Below, one piece after another: positions 9,806 to 19,136 of a stretch of DNA of 64,000 bases. This DNA is from Acinetobacter silvestris (GTDB lineage: Bacteria > Pseudomonadota > Gammaproteobacteria > Pseudomonadales > Moraxellaceae): positions 1-64,000 of the forward strand of contig NZ_NEGB01000005.1 of NCBI RefSeq assembly GCF_002135235.1, in the 5' to 3' direction. A program made the translations under genes and the position numbers. How positions within the stretch are numbered: the first letter of the stretch is position 1; every line of letters begins with the position of its first letter. Below the pieces are notes generated by a model, which was not told the origin of the DNA, made no database searches, and saw only the letters and a program-made list of their open reading frames with translations.

Positions 9806-10792
9806 TTAAGCAGCTTTGCTGTTTACGGTGTAATTCGCAGCCCATTGCTCAAGAATGTTTTGATAAGGCTTAATAAAGTTCTCTTCCGTCCATTTACCTT
9901 GCTTGACCGCTAACTGACCACGTTCAACACGGTCATACACAATGCGTGTCAATGAATAATCTTGGAAGTTCAAGCTTGGTTGATACACCACACCTGCAGG
10001 TACATTGGTGTTATAAATCTCAGGGCGATAAATTTTTTGGAAGCTTTCCATAGTGCTGATCGCACTAATCAATTCAAAATCGGTGTAATCACGCAATAAA
10101 TCGCCAGCAAAATAGAATGCCAAAGGCGCATTACCGTTTTCAGGTTTGAAATAACGAACGCTTAAACCCATTTTTGCGAAATAGTCATCTGTACGTGAAT
10201 ATTCATCATTTGTGTATTCCACACCAAGTACAGGATGAACGTTGGCTGTGCGGAAGTAGGTTTTACTGGTTGAAACACTCAAGCAAATGACCGGTTGTTT
10301 GGTAAATTCTGCTTTAAACACTTCTGAATTTACCAAATGTTGGTATAACTTACCGTGCAAATCACCAAAACTTTCTGGTTTTTCACCCGTTTTACAACCC
10401 AGTTCAGGTAGAACAACACTGAAGTCATAATCACGTACATAAGAAGAGAAGCTGTTACCAATCATGCCTTCAATGCGTTCATTGGTTTGGTGGTCAATAA
10501 TGATACTTTTCAATGTTTCAATAAACGGGAAAGTTTGACCATTACCTTCAACATCAAGTTCAGCAGAGATAATGTCGATTTCTAGTGAATAGCGATCACC
10601 ATTCGGGTTATCAACACTTGCTAAGCTGTTAAAGCGGTTGTTGATCATCGCTAGAGTACGACGAAGATTTTCTTCACGGCTTTCACCACGCGCCAAATTG
10701 GCAAAGTTTGTAGTCAAACGTGTGTTATCAGCAGGTTGATAGTTTTCGTCAAAACGAATGCGCTTAATTGAACATGCAAACTCTTTACTCAT
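9806..10792 (-). CDS. mesX: MesX (DUF1852), partner of MesD
   Basis: This 328-residue soluble protein matches the DUF1852 family, for example CSIKRIRFDENYQPADNTR at the N-terminus, NFANLARGESREENLRRTL, and GNSFSSYVRDYDFSVVLPE. MesX is required for MesD-dependent methionine synthesis; its chemistry is not settled. It is first in the mesX-mesD unit, with ATG at 10792 and GGATC just before it. Its promoter region carries two exact copies of a 12-bp repeat. Identification rests on family knowledge and on the adjacency to mesD. Confidence 0.88.
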   Translation of the reverse strand: MSKEFACSIKRIRFDENYQPADNTRLTTNFANLARGESREENLRRTLAMINNRFNSLASVDNPNGDRYSLEIDIISAELDVEGNGQTFPFIETLKSIIIDHQTNERIEGMIGNSFSSYVRDYDFSVVLPELGCKTGEKPESFGDLHGKLYQHLVNSEVFKAEFTKQPVICLSVSTSKTYFRTANVHPVLGVEYTNDEYSRTDDYFAKMGLSVRYFKPENGNAPLAFYFAGDLLRDYTDFELISAISTMESFQKIYRPEIYNTNVPAGVVYQPSLNFQDYSLTRIVYDRVERGQLAVKQGKWTEENFIKPYQNILEQWAANYTVNSKAA

Positions 10793-10863
10793 GGTGATCC
10801 GCTACCCTAAATTTTTTAATTAAAGCTAAATTTCTGTATGGCTTTATTTAAACTTGAATCATT

Positions 10864-10905
10864 AGATGAGTAAAACGATATAAATTCACAAAAAGATGAG
10901 TAAAA
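10864..10905 (-). promoter_or_regulatory. direct-repeat operator candidate upstream of mesX
   Basis: AGATGAGTAAAA occurs exactly at 10864-10875 and 10894-10905, a 30-bp period of about three helical turns, 72-113 bp before the mesX start. Spacing and position suit a regulator binding one face of the helix. It does not match the MetJ box or the TGAA-N5-TTCA MetR box. Confidence 0.4.
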
Positions 10906-11471
10906 TTCATGTTTGTCGATTGTTTTGTATTTATTAAGAAAGAAAGGTAGAAAGCAGGCTGCACTATCTTTGATAAATCCAGTCATTTAAAACACATGAA
11001 ATCATTGGAAATAAACGTTTAGGTTCTGTCTTAGTGTATATCCAGCAAAAGTATAAAAAATGGAATCGACCTCAAAAGATGCCTAAAAGGAGAGTAAAGA
11101 AAGCTGCAATTCAAGAGTATCAATTGAATACGGTGCTTAAATTGGAAGATCCAATACAGGAAGTTTCTATATTGAAACAACCGCCCTTACTTATTATGAG
11201 GCCTCTAATATCACTCATAATGAAAATACTTCATGTTAGAGAGAATTAGTATATTCACCTTTTTAATTTATCCTAATGTTCCCACTAAATAATTTACCTT
11301 CTGTAGCTGTACATCACTTCTTTGAACAGCATGCAAAAAACGATAGGCAATTTTTTGCTCTTCTTAATTGGTTTATAATGCTGTTTTTGAATGACTTAAA
11401 CTATATAAAATTATTTTGAGAATTTATGAAAAAATAGATCATTATTTTTTAATTTTCAATTCTAAAGAGCC
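10906..11471. other. intergenic region, possible transposase remnant
   Basis: No intact gene was recognised. A GTG-started frame at 11034-11249 (71 codons) contains KKWNRPQKMPKRRVKKA, which weakly recalls the winged-helix linker of IS630-type transposases; a second frame continues with ETTALTYYEASN. It may be a decayed transposase, but the likeness is too weak for a firm call. The rest is A/T-rich without visible signals. Confidence 0.25.
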
Positions 11472-12365
11472 TTACAAACACCGAAAAATATTCTGTAATA
11501 CTTGAATAAACCAAGTTCGTGCTTCTAAATCATCACGATGATTGTACCAATTGATACTGACGTTAAATGGCTTGACTGTAAACGGTAATTCGAAAATGTT
11601 CACATCACTATTACGCTCATAGACCTTTGCTGCGCGTGAAGGTAGTGTAATCAATAATTCAGAACTGGTAATAACATCTTGTAATACACTAAAATGCGGC
11701 AGCTCAAGCATTATATTTCTTTTCAAGCCCAATTCTTTAAGCCTTTGATCAATTTCAATATGTCCAGTCGATGATTTAATTGCTGCATGCTTTTCTTGTA
11801 AATATTGTTCTAAACTTACATGATCTTGTACTCGCGGATGTTGCTTTTTCACAATACACATATACCGTTCTTCAAATAAATTACGTGATTCTATTTTTGG
11901 CATGACGGTATAACTACTATTAAATACGGCAACATCTAAAAAACCTTCTATGAGCCATTCTTCTACTTTATCGGATTGTATTTCTTCTATGTGTATTTTT
12001 ATAAATGGCGCTTCTTTAGAAAGATATTCAATGAGTGATGGTAATAAACATATTTCCCCCAAATCTGATAATCCTAAGCGAAATACTCTGCTTGACGTCT
12101 TAGGATTAAATTGTTTCGAAGCGGTAATCGCCATTTCAATTTCAGCAATGGACTGACTAAAACTAGGATATAAACTTTGTGCCAGTTTGGTCGGCTTGAC
12201 GCCAAACTTATCTCGTTCAAATAAAGGATCATTTAAAAATTTACGTAAGCGATTGAGGTTATAAGTCACAGAAGGTTGACTTAAATTCAGTTTTAAAGCG
12301 GCATGACTAATGTTTTTAGTTTCGTAAATAATAATAAAAACTTTAATAAGGCTAAGATCAATCAA
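11472..12365 (-). CDS. LysR-type regulator, NahR/SalR-like
   Basis: At 297 residues this is full length for the family. The N-terminal winged helix (about residues 5-65) has the NodD/NahR-like pattern SHAALKLNLSQPSVTYNLNRLRKFLNDPLFER. The effector domain shares RVFRLGLSDLGEICLLPSL and TGHIEIDQRL...LELPHFSVL with NahR, the salicylate-responsive activator of naphthalene and salicylate operons. It is last in the minus-strand order salA - transporter - regulator, 51 bp after the transporter. I infer that it activates salA in response to salicylate. Ligand specificity is not proven by sequence. Confidence 0.8.
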   Translation of the reverse strand: MIDLSLIKVFIIIYETKNISHAALKLNLSQPSVTYNLNRLRKFLNDPLFERDKFGVKPTKLAQSLYPSFSQSIAEIEMAITASKQFNPKTSSRVFRLGLSDLGEICLLPSLIEYLSKEAPFIKIHIEEIQSDKVEEWLIEGFLDVAVFNSSYTVMPKIESRNLFEERYMCIVKKQHPRVQDHVSLEQYLQEKHAAIKSSTGHIEIDQRLKELGLKRNIMLELPHFSVLQDVITSSELLITLPSRAAKVYERNSDVNIFELPFTVKPFNVSINWYNHRDDLEARTWFIQVLQNIFRCL

Positions 12366-12416
12366 TTTTTAATCGTCCAATATCAATCAGGGAGGTTACC
12401 CTCCCTCAGTGCATTA

Positions 12417-13769
12417 TTAAGCTTGTACAATTTCAGCTTTTAAACTTTTTTTCTTTAAGCGATAGTAAATCATGGAAACACTCATAACCGCTATGATACA
12501 TGGTATGGCAAGTGCTATAAAATTATAATTGATCGGTAAACTTAAGCTAAGTAACCAGCCACACAAGATAGGACCCAAAATAGCACCTAGACGTCCAACA
12601 CCTAGCGCCATACCTAAACCTGTTGCACGAATATTAGATGGATAGAATTGAGACATATATGCCAATAATAAGATTTGCCCGCCAATTGAAGCAGCACCCG
12701 CAATAGCAATACAAATATACAGAATAAAAGTAGGCAGACTGTAACTTAGTAAGAATAATGCAATGGCTCCACTTAAAAAGAGTGTACACAACACCTTGGC
12801 TAAATTAAAACGATCAGCAAAGTACCCACCGCCAATAGCACCTAACATTCCCCCAATATTTAAAGCCAAAAGGAAAACTAAACTGGTTGATAAATCATAT
12901 CCAGCTTCAACCATAAGTTTAGGTAACCAATTTCCTAAGGCATAGACTAGAACCAGCGCCATAAATACACTCCCCCAGAATAAGAGCGTGATTGATCCAC
13001 GATTCTCAGCAAATAAATCTTTCACAGGCGTTTGAGATGAAGTCTGATTTTCATGATGTAAATTAATTTGCGTCTTGGCGTTATATGTAAGACTGCTATC
13101 AATTTGTTTAAGAATTTGGAACGCTTTTTCCGTTTTCTTAGCACGTACTAAATAATCAATTGATTCTGGTAGTAACAACCAAATCATGGGTACTAATAGA
13201 AGTGGAACTCCTCCTAAAAGAAACATAATTTTCCAACCAAATTGTGGAACTAACCACATACCTAATAAGGCTGAACACATTCCTCCCACTGCATAACCAC
13301 TAAACATTAAGGAAACTAAGGTGGCACGTAATTTTTTAGGTGCATATTCAGTCATCAATGCAATTACATTGGGCATAACCCCACCTAAGCCAAGGCCAGC
13401 TAGGAAGCGAAAAATACCAAAACTTTGCGGATTAGATGCATAACCACATAAAAAAGTGAAACTACTGAATAAACATATACATAAAATAATTAATTTTTTA
13501 CGACTAAATCCATAACTTTCTAGTTTATCGCTAAGACTACCAAAAATGATGGCACCAAACATCATACCAAATAAGGCGATACTGCCGAGGAATCCAGCAG
13601 TGATGCTATCAATTTGCCATTCCACCATAAGTTTTGGTAGAGCCACGCCATAAATCACCAAATCATAACCATCAAAGATAATGATGAGCGCACTCAATAG
13701 AATCACACGCCAATGAATCGCTTTTAATTGAGCATGATCAATGACTTCATTTGCATTAATGTTCTGCAT
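12417..13769 (-). CDS. MFS aromatic acid:H+ symporter (AAHS family)
   Basis: This 450-residue, 12-helix transporter carries the AAHS signature DGYDLVIYGVALP in helix 1 and the MFS loop motif GSLSDKLESYGFSRKK between helices 2 and 3. Family members (PcaK, BenK, SalP-like) take up benzoate-type acids with protons. It lies 45 bp after salA on the same strand and just before the NahR-like regulator, so salicylate is the most likely substrate. A long hydrophilic loop at about residues 205-245 separates the two halves, as usual for the superfamily. Confidence 0.87.
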   Translation of the reverse strand: MQNINANEVIDHAQLKAIHWRVILLSALIIIFDGYDLVIYGVALPKLMVEWQIDSITAGFLGSIALFGMMFGAIIFGSLSDKLESYGFSRKKLIILCICLFSSFTFLCGYASNPQSFGIFRFLAGLGLGGVMPNVIALMTEYAPKKLRATLVSLMFSGYAVGGMCSALLGMWLVPQFGWKIMFLLGGVPLLLVPMIWLLLPESIDYLVRAKKTEKAFQILKQIDSSLTYNAKTQINLHHENQTSSQTPVKDLFAENRGSITLLFWGSVFMALVLVYALGNWLPKLMVEAGYDLSTSLVFLLALNIGGMLGAIGGGYFADRFNLAKVLCTLFLSGAIALFLLSYSLPTFILYICIAIAGAASIGGQILLLAYMSQFYPSNIRATGLGMALGVGRLGAILGPILCGWLLSLSLPINYNFIALAIPCIIAVMSVSMIYYRLKKKSLKAEIVQA

Positions 13770-13814
13770 TACAGACCTCCCTGGTCATATTATTGCAATT
13801 TTTATTTTAGAGAT

Positions 13815-15104
13815 TTAACCTGCTATTTTGAGTTGCTGCTGCATATCGAGCTGCAATGCTGTAGTCGCATTTTCAACATCTTGTTCAAGTGAGTATTGCC
13901 ATAACCAGTCAAACCGATGAGCTAAATGTGCACCAATTTCTGCAAAACTTTGGTACTTGGGGGACTGAAACTCATAAATTTCACCTGATTCATGTGAAGT
14001 TTGCTGAACTTTAACAGCACGCTCTAAACGAACTTCCTCATAAATCTTTGATACCAAATGAATGTTTTGAGCAGTCAGTGCTGGATTGGCTAACAAATTG
14101 GCCAATATCAAAGCATCTTCTAATCCTTGCCCTGCACCTGCGCCTTGATGCGGCAACATAGCATGTGCTGCATCACCAATAATAATCACATTCTGAGTTT
14201 TATTCTTATAGGTTGTTAAAGGCGGTGTTTCATGTAATGCCCAAATGGTCGGATGTTCAATCAGACTCAATAATGCCTGACAGCTGTCACTCCAATCCGC
14301 AAAATCATCTAACATTTCTTGTTTAGAAACGGGTTTAGTCCAAGGTGTATTTGCTGGCAATGTGGTTTGAGTACGGTCTGATTTAAATGCGACAATATTA
14401 ATTTCTTCGCCCTGACGAATCGGGAAAGTTAGAATATGTTTGTCTTTTCCCAACAGCATTTGTGGGACTTCAGCCAGTTCTAGATCATTCCCTAGTGTTT
14501 TGACTGCTTGCTTAAAGTCTTCAAATTTTATAATTCCACGATATGCCCAAGTTCCTGAAAATTCAGGACTCACCTTTGGTAATTGTTGGGACTCCAATAC
14601 ATGATTACGCACGACTGAATGAATGCCATCACAGCCAATTAAGTAATCGCATTTAACCACCTGCCCATCCATAAATTGAATTGAAACTTGATCTGCTGTG
14701 GCATCAATTGCTTGTACGCGTTTATTAAAATGCACATTATTCTGGGGAACCAATGGAATTAAGGTATCTAAAAAGTCTGCACGATGTACAGAAGACTGTC
14801 CTACATTTGGCGCTACAGAAGCAGATAAATATTCATCGGTATAACCATTACGCCATTGAAACCAAATATCAGTAAATGGAGCTTTTACTTTATCGGCAAT
14901 ACTTTCATATTCATTGCTCAATCCCAATAAATGAATCGCTTTTACAGCATTCGCACCGAAAGAAATACCTGCACCAATTTCAGAGAATTGTTCTGCTGCT
15001 TCATAAACATGAACGTCTAAATGTGAATATTTGACCAATTGTGTAGCCAATGCCAATCCTGCAATACCACCACCAATGACCGCAACTTTAACTTTTTTGT
15101 CCAT
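13815..15104 (-). CDS. salA: salicylate 1-monooxygenase (salicylate hydroxylase)
   Basis: This FAD-dependent class A monooxygenase converts salicylate to catechol and CO2 using NADH and O2. Its 429 residues match NahG length and pattern throughout: FAD motif GGGIAGLALA at about 11-20, EIGAGISFGANAV, VGQSSVHRADFLD, GDG-like IGCDGIHSVVR, and the second FAD motif IGDAAHAMLPHQGAGAGQGLEDA. It is first in a three-gene unit with an AAHS transporter and a NahR-like regulator. An inverted repeat lies upstream. The catechol-cleavage genes are not in this window, so the product must feed a pathway encoded elsewhere. Confidence 0.92.
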   Translation of the reverse strand: MDKKVKVAVIGGGIAGLALATQLVKYSHLDVHVYEAAEQFSEIGAGISFGANAVKAIHLLGLSNEYESIADKVKAPFTDIWFQWRNGYTDEYLSASVAPNVGQSSVHRADFLDTLIPLVPQNNVHFNKRVQAIDATADQVSIQFMDGQVVKCDYLIGCDGIHSVVRNHVLESQQLPKVSPEFSGTWAYRGIIKFEDFKQAVKTLGNDLELAEVPQMLLGKDKHILTFPIRQGEEINIVAFKSDRTQTTLPANTPWTKPVSKQEMLDDFADWSDSCQALLSLIEHPTIWALHETPPLTTYKNKTQNVIIIGDAAHAMLPHQGAGAGQGLEDALILANLLANPALTAQNIHLVSKIYEEVRLERAVKVQQTSHESGEIYEFQSPKYQSFAEIGAHLAHRFDWLWQYSLEQDVENATTALQLDMQQQLKIAG

Positions 15105-15187
15105 TTTAATATTCCTTCATCATTTTCTTTTGTGTTCTTATCATTGGTTATTTTTTTAATTTTATCCAATTTATATTTTTTACATCA

Positions 15188-15210
15188 AACTATCTAATTT
15201 TTTGATAGTT
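15188..15210 (-). promoter_or_regulatory. inverted repeat, candidate LysR operator before salA
   Basis: AACTATC-N9-GATAGTT is a perfect 7-bp dyad 84-106 bp upstream of the salA start, a typical position for a LysR recognition site. It lies between salA and mdcR, so it could serve either regulator. Neither assignment is proven. Confidence 0.45.
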
Positions 15211-15338
15211 CATAGTCATATTATTTTTAAAGTGATGAAAAATTAATATTCCTAAAATCAAATACAATTCTATTCATTTATCACTTCAATAGACTATATT
15301 CATACATTAATCCCATCAGTATTTAAGGATAAACCTCG

Positions 15339-16250
15339 GTGGAAATAGATGAAGAACTCACGCTCAAAAAAATTCAAATTTTTTTAGCTTTTATGCGCTG
15401 TGGTAATTTGTCAAAAACAGCTGTTGAAATGCAAATTAGTAATGTCAGTGTTCATAAAGCATTACATTCTCTTGAAAATTCATTACGTTGCCCTTTATTT
15501 AAAAATGAGGGACGAAATTTAATTCCCTTAAAAAGTGCCTATGTACTTGAAGAACATTCCAAAAAAATTGTTCAAGACATTGTCACGACCGTTAATAAAA
15601 CACGTGAAGCCGCAGGATTTGCTTCAAAAATCTTTCATTTAGGTTCTTTATATTCTTTAACCGTCAATACTATTCCAAGTGTTATTAGTGGTTTAAAACT
15701 CAGACGAGGCGATTTAGATATACAACTTTTGTTAAATTCAAATCTAGATTTAGTCAAAAAGCTAAAAGCAACCGAATTAGACGCTATTATTGTCGCCCTC
15801 AATGAAACCACTCAAGATCAAGAATTTGAATGTTTGCCAATGTTTCAAGATGATATCTTTTTAGCTGTACATAAAAATTCGAAATATGCAGCACTTAAAG
15901 AAATTGATTTAAGTCAGCTTAAAGATGAAACTTTTTTGATACTGGCAAAAGGGTTTGCTACGCGTAATGACAGTGATTTTGTCTTTGAAAAAGCAGGGAT
16001 TGAACCTAAAGTTTTTTTACAAGTTTCTGATATTTTTACTTTAATTAGTATGGTGAGCTCTGGCGTTGGACTTGCATTATTGCCTGGTCGAATTTCAACA
16101 ATTTATGAAAATTCTGTCAAATTAATTCGGCTTAAGCGCCAATATCAAATTAAACAAGAAATTGGTTTGGTTTTTCTAAAAAGGAAGGAAAGAGACCCAA
16201 ACCTATTGGCATTAATTGCTGAGTGCCGCATGTTTTCAAGAAATGTCTAA
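15339..16250 (+). CDS. mdcR: LysR-type activator of malonate decarboxylase genes
   Basis: This 303-residue protein follows MdcR closely: LSKTAVEMQISNVSVHKALHSLE in the winged helix, CPLFKNEGRNLIPLKSA, FHLGSLYSLTVNTIPSVISGLKLRR, VSSGVGLALLPGRISTIYE, and a C-terminus ending ALIAECRMFSRNV. MdcR senses malonate or a derived metabolite and activates mdc transcription. It is convergent with the mdc operon (tail to tail with mdcM) and divergent from salA. The GTG at 15339 follows AAGGAT. Family assignment is firm; effector is from family knowledge. Confidence 0.9.
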   Translation: MEIDEELTLKKIQIFLAFMRCGNLSKTAVEMQISNVSVHKALHSLENSLRCPLFKNEGRNLIPLKSAYVLEEHSKKIVQDIVTTVNKTREAAGFASKIFHLGSLYSLTVNTIPSVISGLKLRRGDLDIQLLLNSNLDLVKKLKATELDAIIVALNETTQDQEFECLPMFQDDIFLAVHKNSKYAALKEIDLSQLKDETFLILAKGFATRNDSDFVFEKAGIEPKVFLQVSDIFTLISMVSSGVGLALLPGRISTIYENSVKLIRLKRQYQIKQEIGLVFLKRKERDPNLLALIAECRMFSRNV

Positions 16251-16261
16251 AAATAAAAAAT

Positions 16262-16294
16262 TGGGCAATTTATGTGTCATCAATAAATTGCCCA
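16262..16294. terminator. bidirectional terminator between mdcR and mdcM
   Basis: TGGGCAATTTAT (16262-16273) and ATAAATTGCCCA (16283-16294) form a perfect 12-bp stem between convergent genes. A-rich sequence precedes it, giving U-rich RNA on the minus strand. Confidence 0.8.
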
Positions 16295-16315
16295 TACTGG
16301 ATAAAACAAATTTAT

Positions 16316-17077
16316 TTAGCCAAAAATAGCATTTATCGTAAGAAAGAATACAGAAGGCCCCAATAGGCAACCTAAACCAGTATAAAACGTTGCAACCAAC
16401 GCACCATAAGGAACGAGACGGACATCAGTTCCAGCTAAACCAGCTGCCGTTCCACTTGTTGTTCCGGCCAAACCACCAAATACCATGGCAGATTTTGGGC
16501 TTTTTAAGTACATAAATTTAGCCAGTAATGGAGTTCCTACCATAAAGAACACTGACTTAATTAGTCCAATCGCAATTGATAATGCAATGACATCGGAACT
16601 CGCACCAATCGCGGTGCCTGTAATTGGGCCAACAATATAAGTCATTGCACCTGCACCAATGGTAGTCATTGAAACTGGGTCTTTATATCCCATTAACCAT
16701 GCCACCATTGCGCCAATCACAAAAGGAACAACACAACCAAGTGCTAATGCAAGCAGCCCCACTTTTCCTGCCTTTTTAACTTCTTTCACATCTACTTCAA
16801 ATGCAGTAGAAGCAATAGCAAGGTCACGAATCATTGCGCCACCAAGTAAAGCAAATCCAGAAAAAATGACAATATCTGAAACGCCTTTGGTTCCTTGTGT
16901 ATATACACCCGCAAAATACGCCACGACCAAACCTAAGGTAATTGCAATTGCAGAACTTTGTAATTTACCTCGAGTCAAATACTTTGACAGTAGATGAGAA
17001 ACAAACATCATCAATCCTGTGACTGCAAGTGCAGTCACTAGCGCATTTTTACTTAATACCGCAATTAAAGCATCCAT
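16316..17077 (-). CDS. mdcM: malonate transporter subunit MdcM/MadM
   Basis: This 253-residue integral membrane protein is the large subunit of the two-part malonate carrier. About eight hydrophobic segments are visible, along with glycine-rich GAGAMTYIVGPITGTAIGASSDVIALSIAIG and FGGLAGTTSGTAAGLAGTDVRLVPYG. It pairs with MdcL, 48 bp upstream in the same transcription unit, and is last before the terminator. Together they import malonate with a cation. The family match is clear. Confidence 0.92.
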   Translation of the reverse strand: MDALIAVLSKNALVTALAVTGLMMFVSHLLSKYLTRGKLQSSAIAITLGLVVAYFAGVYTQGTKGVSDIVIFSGFALLGGAMIRDLAIASTAFEVDVKEVKKAGKVGLLALALGCVVPFVIGAMVAWLMGYKDPVSMTTIGAGAMTYIVGPITGTAIGASSDVIALSIAIGLIKSVFFMVGTPLLAKFMYLKSPKSAMVFGGLAGTTSGTAAGLAGTDVRLVPYGALVATFYTGLGCLLGPSVFFLTINAIFG

Positions 17078-17125
17078 TTAATTTAATTCCTTTTAATCAT
17101 TGAACTCATCGTTTTATAACGAAAA

Positions 17126-17527
17126 TTAAGCGGTCTTTTCCTGAGATTCGACTGGCCATTCATAAGTTTCATAGTCACTATTCATTTTATTTAAATAACG
17201 AATGACCAAAACAGTACCAATTAATGACGCCACTGAAACGATTAAACCCAACATTCCGCCTGATAATGCGGCAACAACATTTTGACCCGCAGACATGGCA
17301 ACCACAATTGGGATGTACATGCCTGACCAATACAACACGCCGAACTGAGTTCCTTTAGGTAAATATCCTTTTTTTGCTAAAAGCTCTTTTGATAAAATAA
17401 GTAAAATCATAGAGATGGCAACACCACCGACATTTGCTTTAACCCCTAGCAACATACCTAAGGTATTACCAAAATAATCTCCTAACAGGTGGCAAATGGC
17501 TAAGAGTGCTGTTCCATATATAATCAT
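17126..17527 (-). CDS. mdcL: malonate transporter subunit MdcL/MadL
   Basis: This 133-residue membrane protein with about four helices is the small subunit of the malonate carrier. Visible are GTALLAICHLLGDYFG at the start, KANVGGVAISMILLILSKE, and GVLYWSGMYIPIVVAMSAGQNVVAALSGG. It lies 64 bp after mdcH and just before mdcM on the same strand, as expected for a two-component transporter. It has no other plausible role. Confidence 0.9.
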   Translation of the reverse strand: MIIYGTALLAICHLLGDYFGNTLGMLLGVKANVGGVAISMILLILSKELLAKKGYLPKGTQFGVLYWSGMYIPIVVAMSAGQNVVAALSGGMLGLIVSVASLIGTVLVIRYLNKMNSDYETYEWPVESQEKTA

Positions 17528-17591
17528 TGTTAATTCCTCACATCCTTGGATAACGACTTTTTTAAAATTTATTTAGCGACTCATACCGTGA

Positions 17592-18515
17592 TTAAGCACT
17601 TTCTTTATGCATTGCACAGATAAGACTATCTAAACGTGTTCCTTGAAAAGAAAGAATATTTCCTTCCTTAAAAATTTTTCTAGCAAGCCCAGTTAAAACT
17701 GAACCAGGTAAAACTTCGATATGTAACCTAACGCCACGCTCCCACGCTGCTTGAACCGTACTTTCCCAATCAATGGTTCGGCACATATTAAAGATCAGAT
17801 CTTCTTTAATTTGCTCTGCTCTATGAATTAACCGCGCAGATGTACCACTTAAATATTTAAACTTTGCTGGATTCAAATCTATGTGTGCCATAGCCTGAAC
17901 CAGTTGTTGCGCCTGTGCATCCAACAATTCACAATGTGATGGCACACTTATATTTAATTTTTTAGCAATCGCTCCCTGATTTTTTGCAATTTCTATCACC
18001 TGTTGCATCGCCATTTCTGAACCAGAAATAACAATCTGATTGGCTGCATTTAAATTAGCGACATAAACATCACCTACTTGTTGATAAATCTCTGCAACCC
18101 ATTGGCTTACCTGCGATTTATCTGCATTGATGATGGCGGTCATCCCATAACCAGAAGGATAAGCGTCTTGCATGAGCTTTCCGCGTAATGACACGAGCTT
18201 TAGACCTTGTTCAAAACTATAAACACCTGCGACCGCTGCTGCTGTCCATGCACCAATCGATAGCCCTGCCACATAATCAGGCTGTCCTTGTCCATCAAGT
18301 AGGATGGCTGAACTGATATAACCTGCTAAATATAAGCACAGTTGTACTGCTTCTGTTGAACGCAGTGCCTCCGGTTGATCCAAGGTCAGTACATCACGCT
18401 GCAAAGCCACTGAAGCGCGTTCTAAATAGTGTTGAACCAGTCGATGTTCAGGCAAGTCATGCAACATATTGACTTTTTGTGCACCCTGACCCGGATATAC
18501 CCAAATTGAACTCAT
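17592..18515 (-). CDS. mdcH: malonate decarboxylase malonyltransferase MdcH (FabD-like)
   Basis: MdcH moves malonyl from malonyl-CoA to the prosthetic group of the acyl carrier subunit MdcC to start the catalytic cycle. The 307-residue protein has the acyltransferase fold: YPGQGAQKVNML at the N-terminus, nucleophile Ser in GLSIG at about residue 86, and the catalytic His in VPSHCELL. It begins 12 bp after mdcG. The family is clear; the weak point is only that FabD paralogues look similar, which the operon context settles. Confidence 0.92.
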   Translation of the reverse strand: MSSIWVYPGQGAQKVNMLHDLPEHRLVQHYLERASVALQRDVLTLDQPEALRSTEAVQLCLYLAGYISSAILLDGQGQPDYVAGLSIGAWTAAAVAGVYSFEQGLKLVSLRGKLMQDAYPSGYGMTAIINADKSQVSQWVAEIYQQVGDVYVANLNAANQIVISGSEMAMQQVIEIAKNQGAIAKKLNISVPSHCELLDAQAQQLVQAMAHIDLNPAKFKYLSGTSARLIHRAEQIKEDLIFNMCRTIDWESTVQAAWERGVRLHIEVLPGSVLTGLARKIFKEGNILSFQGTRLDSLICAMHKESA

Positions 18516-18527
18516 GCCATCATCCCT

Positions 18528-19136
18528 TTACAGCCAAGGATTATTTACCAAAACGGCACCATCATTTCGTTTTAGTAATACTTTCCCTGTAGAGCTTGCC
18601 CATTCTTTAAGTGCTACACCACCCTTTGGTGTTTGTAGTTGCACATCCAGTTTTAATTCAGTTTGTTCCAGTTGTTGAAGCAATTGTTTAGCTTCATCCT
18701 TAGCCAAGAATTCCTCTGTCCGAATCAACAAGTCAATGTCACTGTTTTCAGTTACAGTCTGAATACCTGTTGCCAGCTCAAATCCAACGCTACCTGTATA
18801 TCCCCATGTCCAACGTTTTTGATTCAATATGTTCTGAATCATCCGCAATTGGTTCATTAAATATGGAAAACGGTCTAAATCCACATTACTCAATGCCTCT
18901 GGTTTTAACTGCTTGGTAATTGCAGAAACTGGCATTTGTGTCGCATAACGTAGATGTCTTGCTGTACCACGAATTCCAACTGCAACGACTGTGGAATTTG
19001 TTGTCGCACGGCGCACCACAACGGGTTGCTCTTGTGCAATAGCAGCCTTGACCCACACAGGCGCATTACTATCCAAAAAATCATAGCGCATCCCCCATAA
19101 CAGGTCATGTGCTTGAAGTGGAGTTTCAGTCTGCAT
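18528..19136 (-). CDS. mdcG: MdcG, phosphoribosyl-dephospho-CoA transferase
   Basis: MdcG attaches the 2'-(5''-triphosphoribosyl)-3'-dephospho-CoA prosthetic group to apo-MdcC. The nucleotidyltransferase motif GSVGFELATG followed by ENSDIDLLI is at about residues 120-145. The frame could open further upstream at 19238, but the start chosen is the ATG at 19136 (MQTETPLQAHDLLWG), which overlaps the end of mdcE by 11 bp and gives 202 residues, the family size; HDLLWG is where MdcG homologues begin. Translational coupling to mdcE is likely. Confidence 0.9.
   Translation of the reverse strand: MQTETPLQAHDLLWGMRYDFLDSNAPVWVKAAIAQEQPVVVRRATTNSTVVAVGIRGTARHLRYATQMPVSAITKQLKPEALSNVDLDRFPYLMNQLRMIQNILNQKRWTWGYTGSVGFELATGIQTVTENSDIDLLIRTEEFLAKDEAKQLLQQLEQTELKLDVQLQTPKGGVALKEWASSTGKVLLKRNDGAVLVNNPWL

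Noticed and set aside
11034..11249. A 71-residue functional gene
   Set aside because: Start is weak, no clear family, and a second frame seems to continue the sequence; more like a remnant.
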